10,191 nt of DNA from CAIQOK01 sp043781315 (lineage in GTDB: Bacteria; Verrucomicrobiota; Verrucomicrobiia; Limisphaerales; CAIQOK01). Numbering within the stretch: position 1 is the first letter of the stretch; the number at the start of each line of letters is the position of its first letter. The stretch spans positions 1-10,191 of the forward strand of contig JAYWBR010000422.1 in the NCBI GenBank assembly GCA_043781315.1, written 5' to 3'. Made by a program: the position numbers and the translations under genes. Under the pieces are notes generated by a model. The model was given only the letters and a program-made list of their open reading frames with translations. It searched no databases and was not told where the DNA came from. Shown piece after piece: positions 1-6,442 of the stretch.

Positions 1-2234
1 GTGAAGGTGTAATTCTTCAAACTGTTGGTGACGAAGATGGTTCCTGGTGCAACCGTAACGGTATTGCTCACGAAAGTTGAACCGGTTGCGGTGTCATCAA
101 ACTGTGCCACGCCACCATTCACATAAGTGGTGGCCCCGCCGCTGTTGTTCCAATTTAGGGTCGTCGTGTCCCAAGAACCATTCACACTGCCCGTCCATGT
201 AACGGCGGTGGCGGCGCTGACGTTCAGAACAATATTGTTGCCATTGGTGGCGAAGGCGGCGACAACCCCGGCCGGCAGCAAACCCAGATTAAATCCACCC
301 GACCCGCTGATGCTGCTGAAATGAATCAACGGGTAACTTTGGCCGGACGCGAAAGTTCCGCTCAGAATATTGATCGCAACCGGGCCGTTGACGGCTAGGA
401 TGCCGGCATTGATTGGGGCCAAAGTCGTATTAGTCACGCCGGTGAATTCAATCGTCGTCGTGGCGGCTAGATTAATTGTCTTCGGTGAAAACTGGTTGGT
501 GCCGGCTACCGTCACGCCGAAGGCAGCCTTGGCGGCAATCGTGATCGTGTTGGTGGTGTCCTGTGCAGAACTGACGACCAGCTTGCCCGCGTTAACCGTG
601 GTGGCACCGCTGTAGTTGTTCGCGGCGGCGAAGACGAGTGTGCCGGCTCCGTTCACAGTCAGATTGCCAGCACCCGAAATCACGCCATTGGCGGTCAACA
701 CCTGATTGTTGGTAATGGTCCAAGCCTGATTTGCGGCCAGCACAGCCGGATGATTCAAGGTAAGATTCACCGTGGCGTTGGACAGATTGATACCGCCGGC
801 GCCGAGCGTAAGCGTCTGGGGGCCGTTGATCGTGATCGCCCCGGGAGGATTTTGAAGGATCAACGCCGCCCAATTCATGTTGGCACCCAGGGTGAACGAC
901 CCCGAGCCGGAAAACGAGTTCCATGTCACCTTGTTCGGGTTGGTCGGATAGGGCCAGTCTGTCTGTGGCGGGTTCGCTGGATTCAAATTACAAGTATAGG
1001 CATTACTCACACTGAGCACGGTGCCGGAGATGGCCTTGATCACGTTATTCGTATCTCCAAGGACGCAAGGCCCATAATCGGTTCCGATATTGTAGTTGGC
1101 CGTATTCACCAGCAACGCCACGCCATTCGTGTCGCTGTTGGTCTGATAATCAACCGGCAACTGATTATTGTAATGGCCGAGGGCGATTTTCCGGTTGGAG
1201 TTGCCGGGCTGCCACACCCAACTCAAGGGATCGCCGCAACGATTGCTCTTGATGATAACATTGTCGGAATATTCCAAGGGCGTCCTCCAGTCGTCCACAT
1301 CCACGGCGTTCAACTGTTAATTCAGGATGGCGTTGTTTTGGATGTTGATCTGGCTGCCACTGACATGAATCCCATGATTGCCCGTGCCGTTGATGGTGTT
1401 GCCATAAATATAAAAGTTTTGACGCCACGGCACCCAATTGTGATAGGCGGAAATTCCATCGGCAATGGGACCAGCTTGGACTCCGGTGAGAGCGTTGCGA
1501 TTCAATCCGGTTTGGGCCAAGGCATTGCTGATGATGCTAATCCCCGTGCTGCCGCCCATACCAATGCCGCAGGTCAGGGTGTTGCTGATGACGCAGTGTT
1601 GGATTAACGCATTGGTGGCCGTCCACATCAAAATGCCCAAGCCCTGCGCCTGATTGTTCGTGTCATTGAGTTTTGGGTTGCACCCGGCGTTGAGCAGGGT
1701 GCAGGTGTCGAGGATAAAATTGGTTGAACTGGTAGGCCAGACGCACGCCGTATAACCGGAACCCACAAAATTGTTCTTTGAGTTTTGAATGAGGCAGTTT
1801 CTCACACTGGTGCCCGTTGTCCCGACGGCGTTGACCAGCATGCTGGGATACCGGTTGCCATCAATGGTCATATATTGCAGCGTGCTGCCGCTGCCCAAGA
1901 CAACCATGCTGCTGCCATCCAGGCCGCTGGAAGCCATCAGGGTATAAATTCCCGCAGCATTGCTGCCTTGAAATGTGGAATTTGCCGGCACCGTGATGGT
2001 TTTATTTAGATTGTAATTCGTGCCTGAAGAGGTGAGCACATAGCTATTCCCAGCCCCGTAGGTTTGAAAATGCCAGGCAATCGAATGGCTTGCGGCAGCG
2101 TTGGCGTGGTCGGAAATTCCAGCTTGCGCAATATTGTAAGTGGCACCCAGCGCGCTGGCAAAGGAACTGAGGAGGCAAATGGCTAGCGTTGCAAACTGGA
2201 CTCTGGGTTTGCTTCGATAAAACGAACGGGGCAT
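1..2234 (-). pseudogene. Exported beta-helix / beta-strand-repeat protein, interrupted by in-frame TAA, partial at left edge
   Basis: The gene starts at ATG 2232-2234 and reads leftward off the window, so its C-terminus is missing. Residues 1 to about 30 form a signal peptide: basic MPRSFYRSKPR, a hydrophobic stretch, and a small-residue cleavage region near SALGA. Residues 31-305 are rich in Asn, Gly, Ser, Thr and Ile with short recurring turns such as NCLIQNS, HCVISN and NIQNN. This is typical of right-handed parallel beta-helix (pectate-lyase-like) surface or secreted proteins. Codon 306 is TAA (1317-1319). The same frame then continues without another stop to base 3, starting QLNAVDVDDW, through Asn/Thr/Gly-rich beta-strand sequence. 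It contains one clear autotransporter-associated beta-strand repeat (567-650) and a WTGS...W...NW repeat-block start near the left edge. The continuation had no listed ATG start but is open. Substrate or ligand is unknown. It lies 66 bp after the response regulator on the same strand and may be co-transcribed. The TAA could be a real nonsense mutation, a sequencing error, or the true end of a 305-residue protein; conserved continuation makes the last least likely. Confidence 0.75.
567..650 (-). repeat. Autotransporter-associated beta-strand repeat unit (protein-level, 28 residues)
   Basis: Read on the minus strand, this segment encodes a 28-residue unit beginning GAGTLVFAAANNYSG and ending GKLVVSS. 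That is the usual pattern of the autotransporter-associated beta-strand repeat (G-G-T-L-x-L...N-x-Y-x-G-x-T-x-V-x-x-G-x-L). It is common in long exported proteins of Verrucomicrobiota and Planctomycetota. It sits at about codons 529-556 of the interrupted gene, after the TAA at codon 306. A second, more diverged region near 1-200 (WTGSVNGSWDTTTLNW) looks like the start of another repeat block. Confidence 0.75.
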
Positions 2235-2300
2235 TTGGTTAAAATAACACCGATACTAAAAACATCAATATCCCCCAGTCGGGTGAGGGTGGCCGGATTG

Positions 2301-2993
2301 TCAGTAATCCTTGGCGGGCGTCCGCGCAGCCATGTAGCGGCCCACTGCCTCGGCCCGTGACCGGACATGCAACTTCTCATAGGCGTGCCGCAAATGGCTG
2401 CGCACCGTTTCGATGCCCACGGACAGTTTGTCGGCGATTTCCTTGTTGGCGTAGCCTTTGGAGAGCAGCACAAGTATTTCCTCTTCTCGCGCGCTCAAGT
2501 GGATGGTTTCATTGCTTTGGCCGGGTTTCTTTTTAAACGACGCCACCACGAGCCGCGCAATTTCGCTGGTCATCGGGGACCCGCCGCCCATCACATCGCG
2601 CAATGCGGCGTGCAACTCCTCCGGCTGCGTGCGCTTGAGCAGATAGCCGTCGGCTCCCGCCTCAAGTGCCAGAAACACCAGTTCATCATCGGTGGAGGCA
2701 GTGAGTATGACGATATGGGAATTCGGCAGGGCCGCTTTCAGCCGGGCGGTGCATTCGATTCCCGACATGCGCACCAGGAAGATGTCCATGAGAATGATGT
2801 CGGGCCGGGCGTCCGGCACCAGGCGCACGGCTTCCTCACCCGAGGAACAGGCGCAAACACAGGCGAACTCCGGGAAGGAATCAAGCAGATGCGCCCAACT
2901 TTCCCGCAAATCACGCTGGTCTTCCACCAGCGCCACGCGGATCGGCGACTTGATGGCTGGCACTTTGGTCGGCATCAACGTTTCTGGTTTCAT
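2301..2993 (-). CDS. Two-component response regulator, NarL/LuxR family
   Basis: A 230-residue DNA-binding response regulator. The receiver domain spans about residues 17-135. It has the acidic pair E24/D25 (VEDQ), the phospho-acceptor D70 in IILMDIF, the conserved Thr at about 98 (ILTAS) and Lys120 (YLLKR). After a short linker, residues 166-220 form a LuxR-type helix-turn-helix: LSAREEEILVLLSKG, then NKEIADKLSVGIETVRSH. The length is normal for NarL/FixJ-type regulators. ATG 2991-2993 overlaps the kinase stop as ATGA, so the two are probably translationally coupled. A second Met at residue 7 could also start the protein. The partner is almost certainly the upstream kinase, whose HisKA_3 type normally pairs with NarL-type regulators. 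Targets are unknown; the beta-helix gene downstream and the fucosidase are candidates by position only. Confidence 0.95.
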   Translation of the reverse strand: MKPETLMPTKVPAIKSPIRVALVEDQRDLRESWAHLLDSFPEFACVCACSSGEEAVRLVPDARPDIILMDIFLVRMSGIECTARLKAALPNSHIVILTASTDDELVFLALEAGADGYLLKRTQPEELHAALRDVMGGGSPMTSEIARLVVASFKKKPGQSNETIHLSAREEEILVLLSKGYANKEIADKLSVGIETVRSHLRHAYEKLHVRSRAEAVGRYMAARTPAKDY

Positions 2994-4705
2994 GGTTTTG
3001 AAATCTCCGAAATATTTGGCGGATGAGTGGGGTCTGATCCAAATATCACTTCATGTCGTTTGGTTTCTTCCACATCTCGCGGCCGCCTGAACCAGTTGAC
3101 CATTCGCAGGGGACTTTTTGACAGGGATACTTTTAAAGTCACCCGGCAGCCTTCCCCCGGCTTGCTGATCACCTCGCAAGTCCCATCAATTTCAGCCATG
3201 CGCTGCTTGAGATTGGTCAAACCATTGCGTTCCTTACTCGCCAGCACCGGATCAAAACCTTTTCCGTTATCCTCAACGCTCACAACCACCGATTTCTCCC
3301 GGATATGAATGCGCAAAAACAGTTCATTGGCGCCGGAATGTTTGGCGGCGTTATTAAGCACCTCTTTAACCGCCAGAAACAGGCTGCGTCTCACCGGAAG
3401 ATCAAACTGTAGAGACGGAATTTCGGACGCCACATCCAGCCGGCAACGAATCGCGGTGTTGGCAAAAAAAGACTGGGCGAACTTGCAGACGTGTCGGGCA
3501 AAATCCTGCAGCATATCATGGCGCGAGTTGACGGCCCAAACTATCTCATCCACCGTGGTGGCAAGGCCGCGAGCTTTGCCGCACATGCGCTCGATGCCCG
3601 TCTGGCTGCTGGCCGCGGACCAGGCTTCCTTCCGCACCACCTCGCCCAACAGCAGCAGTTGGGTCAAACCGGCGCCCAGTTCGTCGTGAATGTCGCGGGC
3701 GATGCGCGACCGCTCCCGCTGGAGCAGGTCGCGTGACTTGGATTGCCCCGCCAGCCGGGTCAGCAATTGCACACAGGCCAATACGGAAAGGCCGCTGATA
3801 ATCAACAAGGTGACCTGAAACCAACCGGTGTTCCAGAAATGAACTTGCACTGGGTGAATTGGCGGCAGGCGTGTAAAACCTGCCGGCAAATAAGCCCAAG
3901 GCGAACTTTTGAATCGGCCGACAATCACGGCGTGCGGCCAATCCGCCGAAGCGGCGCGCCGGGTTTCCCAGCCGCGCTCAGTTAAAGGAACGATGCGCCA
4001 GTTCACGTCACTCGGAATGTCAATCAGTTTCCCGTCCGTCAACTCAATTTTCAATCCCGCCAACACCCCAGCTTCCTGATAGTCGTTAAATGCCTCGACC
4101 GCCAGCACATGCCTCCCCGGTTGCAACAACCAGGACAGGTCATACTCGGTGACGTGGCGCAAATCACTCCCCTTGCCAATCTCCCGCCCGTCGAGCAAGA
4201 GGCGGTAACCATTGTCGGCGGTGATGTCCAATTTCGCCCGCACCACTTTTGTCCCGGGCGGAATTTCAAAAGATCGCCACAAGCGGATTGTTTGCTTGTC
4301 AAAAGTTTTATAATCCCAAATCCACGCGCCGACACCCCAGATCGGATCCAGTGTCACGGCCGACAAGTCATTTGAACTGACGTTGGCCACCTGCACCAAG
4401 AAAACGTGAGTTCCTAGCGGCAACATCAAGTCCAAGTTGGTTTCCCGCCCCACCTCGCGGCCGTCGATCAAGAGATAAAACTGGTTGCCGACAGTGAGAT
4501 TCACGTGCACCCCAGCCACGGTGGGATCCGGAAGATCCGCCGCCGAACCCGCCCAGACGGGATATCCAATCAGAAGAACCAGCGTCAGCAAAAGCCCAAT
4601 GGCAACGAAAGCCCCTCCCCGCATACACCTGAGCGTGTAATGCTTCGGCGGTTCGCCGAATACGTTGTTCCACAGCCTGCAATATGAATTCAACAGCAAA
4701 AACAT
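2990..4705 (-). CDS. Membrane sensor histidine kinase (HisKA_3/NarX-type) with duplicated extracytoplasmic sensor domain
   Basis: A 571-residue sensor kinase. Residues about 30-50 form a first membrane segment (FVAIGLLLTLVLLIGY). Residues about 53-290 are an extracytoplasmic beta-rich domain. Residues about 294-316 form the second membrane segment. The HisKA_3 dimerisation region follows, with phospho-accepting His340 in RDIHDELGAGLTQL. The HATPase_c domain has an N box at about 447-457 (KEVLNNAAKHS), a G1 box at about 478-484 (EDNGKGFDP) and a later GLTNLKQRM segment. A 40-residue polar tail ends the protein. The sensor part repeats itself: FYLLIDGREVG at 76-86 and YRLLLDGREIG at 167-177, each followed by PxGxHVxxVxxxN. 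This resembles the galactose-binding-like sandwiches found at the N-terminus of glycosidases, so a glycan ligand is plausible but inferred. The start at 4705 is supported by a candidate promoter just upstream; Met28 (4622-4624) is an alternative. Its stop overlaps the regulator start. Confidence 0.93.
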   Translation of the reverse strand: MFLLLNSYCRLWNNVFGEPPKHYTLRCMRGGAFVAIGLLLTLVLLIGYPVWAGSAADLPDPTVAGVHVNLTVGNQFYLLIDGREVGRETNLDLMLPLGTHVFLVQVANVSSNDLSAVTLDPIWGVGAWIWDYKTFDKQTIRLWRSFEIPPGTKVVRAKLDITADNGYRLLLDGREIGKGSDLRHVTEYDLSWLLQPGRHVLAVEAFNDYQEAGVLAGLKIELTDGKLIDIPSDVNWRIVPLTERGWETRRAASADWPHAVIVGRFKSSPWAYLPAGFTRLPPIHPVQVHFWNTGWFQVTLLIISGLSVLACVQLLTRLAGQSKSRDLLQRERSRIARDIHDELGAGLTQLLLLGEVVRKEAWSAASSQTGIERMCGKARGLATTVDEIVWAVNSRHDMLQDFARHVCKFAQSFFANTAIRCRLDVASEIPSLQFDLPVRRSLFLAVKEVLNNAAKHSGANELFLRIHIREKSVVVSVEDNGKGFDPVLASKERNGLTNLKQRMAEIDGTCEVISKPGEGCRVTLKVSLSKSPLRMVNWFRRPRDVEETKRHEVIFGSDPTHPPNISEISKP

Positions 4706-4963
4706 TGACCTGATTTATTGTGACTCTTCATACAATGCGCCGATGCTTAATGTAAATCTTAAAGTGATTATCTTGGTTATCCAGAGAAGAGTTGTTCTGC
4801 TCCAGCTTCAACGCCGCGATGTTCACAAAATTGTAGCCAGCGTGACCGCCACCGGGCGATGAGGTTCAGGCTGGCAAGACAACGAATGAGGGAACGGGTA
4901 TCAATTTTCATGGTCAGATTGGCGATCGGGGTTTCGGCGGGGCGCGTCATAAAATTCAAATGG
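4706..4963. other. Non-coding gap between kinase gene and IS left end
   Basis: This 258 bp stretch lies between the kinase start codon and the IS left inverted repeat. It holds the candidate kinase promoter and no convincing gene. A 58-codon minus-strand frame from ATG 4948-4950 to 4777 exists but has no ribosome-binding site and no recognisable domain. If the IS inserted cleanly, this gap was once the control region shared by the kinase operon (leftward) and the fucosidase (rightward). Confidence 0.5.
4727..4756 (-). promoter_or_regulatory. Candidate sigma-70-like promoter of the kinase-regulator operon
   Basis: On the minus strand, TTTACA (4751-4756, one mismatch to TTGACA) is followed after 18 bp by TATGAA (4727-4732, four of six to TATAAT). 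Transcription would start near 4720, giving a short leader of about 15 nt before the ATG at 4705. A weak AGGT precedes that ATG by a few bases. This is a pattern match only. Confidence 0.4.
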
Positions 4964-4983
4964 TTTCACACGCATCCCATAGC
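4964..4983 (+). repeat. IS left terminal inverted repeat
   Basis: TTTCACACGCATCCCATAGC, read inward on the plus strand. It matches the reverse complement of the right end at 18 of 20 positions, with differences at positions 17 and 20. Confidence 0.88.
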
Positions 4984-5005
4984 GGGTTAAACACGGGATA
5001 AAACC

Positions 5006-5029
5006 CTTGAGTTCCCGCAGGAACTGAAG
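5006..5029 (-). terminator. Possible hairpin terminator after the transposase gene
   Basis: The arms CTTGAGTTCC (5006-5015) and GGAACTGAAG (5020-5029) pair around a CGCA loop, with one internal G-G mismatch. On the minus strand the hairpin follows the transposase stop by about 95 nt, and a short T run (GGGTTTTATC) follows it. The T run is weak, so it may only be a stem-loop near the IS end. Confidence 0.3.
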
Positions 5030-5123
5030 GCTGATCGGAAAAAGGGCGTTGGGAGTTTTTGCGTGTTTTACCTATTGGCAGATTTGGTTTTTACGCGGGG
5101 TCCGCTGGCTGTCCCACAGGGAT

Positions 5124-6362
5124 TCAGGCAAAACCCGGCAAATAGGCCTGCTCCGGTCGGGCCAGATAACGGAAGTGACCATCGGCTGTCCCATAGCGGC
5201 GAAGCAAACCCAAGCCATCCCACTTTTTCCACAACGCCACGCGCACCAAGGTGAAGAGACGACTAAAGCTATGATTCCATTCGGACAGAAAGGCCAGATA
5301 CCGCAACAAGAGATAAACCAGCAAGGCCGTCCACACCTGCCACCGCCCGGCGTTGGCACTGGTCCCCAGAAAATCCGCCAACTGGAGCGTCTGCTTGATC
5401 TGCTTGAAGAACACTTCAATCTGCCAGCGGCAGCGATATAATTCGACGATGCTGGTGGCGCTCCATTCCAGATTGTTGGTCAAAAACACCATCGCCACTT
5501 CCTGGCCGTCCACCTCCACCAGGGCCACGACCCGGCGCAATAGTTCCGGATAATCCTGCCGGGAAGCCGGGGTCTGCAGCCGGATCAAATCATCCCGCAG
5601 AATTTTGCCAATGGCTCCCCGCTGGTAACGCTTGCTCACTTTGGACTGCATATTGTCCTTGGCGCGGGTGACCCAGAATACCTCGCGCAGCGATAGGTCG
5701 GCCAGATGGCCGAAGTCCACATAAGCCTTGTCAAATATGACGATTTCACCGGCCTTGATCCCGGCACACATTTCCCGCGCCCGTTGGTTGTCGTGGTGCC
5801 GGGCGGTGTCCACAATGGCAAAGCGGGGCAGAAAACTTTGCAAATCCAGCCGCAGATGACACTTGGCCGCCGCCTTGCGGCGGCGATGCCTGGCCCAGTC
5901 CATGCACGAAGCAATCAGCGGAATCGTGGTCGAATCCACCAGATGAATCAGGCGCTTGAACTTGCCGGCAAAACGCTTTCGGCCTTGGCCACTGACGAAA
6001 CCTGGGGACAACGCGCTCAAGTGTTCAAAGACGGCCCAGAAGAGTTTCTCGGCCATCGCCGCCGGGCGCACTTTGTCCGCATGGGAAAGATTGTTGCGGG
6101 TGGGTGGCGTCGCCCCACGAATGCTGGAGAGCGGCCCCGAGTGCAGGCGCAGGGCATCGCAAACGTCGTTGAGCCCGATGCTGTGGGTGAGCTGTGCGTA
6201 GACCAACGCCACCACATGACTCCAGGGACTGAAGGTGCGGGCTCTTTCATCCACTTTGGTTTCGCGGGCGAGCTTGGCCACCAGAAACTCTGGAATGAAG
6301 TTGCAAATCTGCCGCAGAAGATTCAGTTTTGACGGTGCTGGAACGGTTGGTTTTTTATTCAT
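5124..6362 (-). CDS. IS4-family DDE transposase
   Basis: A 412-residue transposase that catalyses cut-and-paste movement of its own element. Residues about 10-110 match the DUF4372-type N-terminal domain seen in many IS4-family enzymes (SHVVALVYAQLTHSIGLNDV). The RNase-H-fold catalytic core supplies D143 in HLVDSTTI, D211 in VIFDKAYVDF and E316. E316 lies in the IS4 signature Y-x2-R-x3-E-x6-K, here Y309, R312, E316 and K323 in YRCRWQIEVFFKQIK. A hydrophobic C-terminal stretch (VWTALLVYLLLRYLAFLS) is also usual for the family. Length is normal and no frameshift or internal stop is present, so the enzyme is probably functional. ATG 6360-6362 is chosen because an inverted-repeat promoter lies just upstream. 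The start codon is enclosed in a nested stem-loop that may limit translation. Confidence 0.96.
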   Translation of the reverse strand: MNKKPTVPAPSKLNLLRQICNFIPEFLVAKLARETKVDERARTFSPWSHVVALVYAQLTHSIGLNDVCDALRLHSGPLSSIRGATPPTRNNLSHADKVRPAAMAEKLFWAVFEHLSALSPGFVSGQGRKRFAGKFKRLIHLVDSTTIPLIASCMDWARHRRRKAAAKCHLRLDLQSFLPRFAIVDTARHHDNQRAREMCAGIKAGEIVIFDKAYVDFGHLADLSLREVFWVTRAKDNMQSKVSKRYQRGAIGKILRDDLIRLQTPASRQDYPELLRRVVALVEVDGQEVAMVFLTNNLEWSATSIVELYRCRWQIEVFFKQIKQTLQLADFLGTSANAGRWQVWTALLVYLLLRYLAFLSEWNHSFSRLFTLVRVALWKKWDGLGLLRRYGTADGHFRYLARPEQAYLPGFA

Positions 6363-6399
6363 CCCTGCCTTGTGGCAGGGCTAAACAAACTGTTCCAGC
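6337..6399 (-). promoter_or_regulatory. Nested stem-loop around the transposase start codon
   Basis: Outer arms 6337-6353 and 6383-6399 are complementary at 15 of 17 positions (core GCTGGAAC / GTTCCAGC). Inside them, CCCTGCC (6363-6369) and GGCAGGG (6374-6380) form a perfect 7-bp stem with a 4-nt loop. The transposase ATG (6360-6362) sits between the inner stem and the outer arm, and the only purine-rich candidate ribosome site (GGCAGGG) is in the inner stem. Known IS4-family relatives such as IS10 and IS50 use comparable structures to keep read-through transcripts from producing transposase. That role here is inferred. Confidence 0.6.
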
Positions 6400-6404
6400 C
6401 CTTT

Positions 6405-6433
6405 TTTATAAAATCCTGTGGGATGCGTGTGAA
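6405..6433 (-). promoter_or_regulatory. Transposase promoter with -35 inside the IS right end
   Basis: On the minus strand TTCACA (6428-6433, five of six to TTGACA) lies inside the terminal inverted repeat. After a 17-bp spacer comes TATAAA (6405-6410, five of six to TATAAT). The predicted start near 6398 gives a leader of about 36 nt before the transposase ATG. Confidence 0.6.
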
Positions 6434-6434
6434 A
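6415..6434 (-). repeat. IS right terminal inverted repeat
   Basis: Read inward on the minus strand: TTTCACACGCATCCCACAGG, 18 of 20 identical to the left end. It also contains the -35 box of the transposase promoter. Confidence 0.88.
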
Positions 6435-6442
6435 TAGTATCT

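Larger units (their letters stand above)
4964..6434 (-). mobile_element. Complete IS4-family insertion sequence, 1471 bp
   Basis: The element is bounded by 20-bp terminal inverted repeats at 4964-4983 and 6415-6434, which match at 18 of 20 positions. It contains one intact transposase gene on the minus strand. About 140 bp of non-coding sequence lies between the left repeat and the transposase stop, and about 50 bp lies between the transposase start and the right repeat. Size and layout are normal for IS4-family elements. No direct target duplication is visible: the 9 bp outside the left end are TTCAAATGG and outside the right end TAGTATCTA. The right end lies 8 bp from the start codon of the fucosidase gene. 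The intact transposase and near-perfect ends suggest the copy could still move. Confidence 0.9.

Noticed and set aside
750..1607. A 285-codon plus-strand frame over the beta-helix gene
   Set aside because: Antisense shadow of the Asn/Thr/Gly-rich coding frame. The strand with the signal peptide and beta-strand repeat is preferred.
2241..2268. Promoter-like boxes TTGATG and TATTTT before the beta-helix gene
   Set aside because: The predicted start site would fall on the ATG itself, leaving no leader. Co-transcription from the kinase operon is as likely.
4777..4950. Small minus-strand frame beside the IS left end
   Set aside because: 58 codons, no ribosome-binding site, very basic composition and no known motif. 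It overlaps the likely control region of the kinase operon.
6407..6414. Plus-strand TATAAAAT near the IS right end as an outward promoter for the fucosidase
   Set aside because: No acceptable -35 box lies at the correct distance (AACAAA at 6384-6389). The same bases are better explained by the inward transposase promoter.
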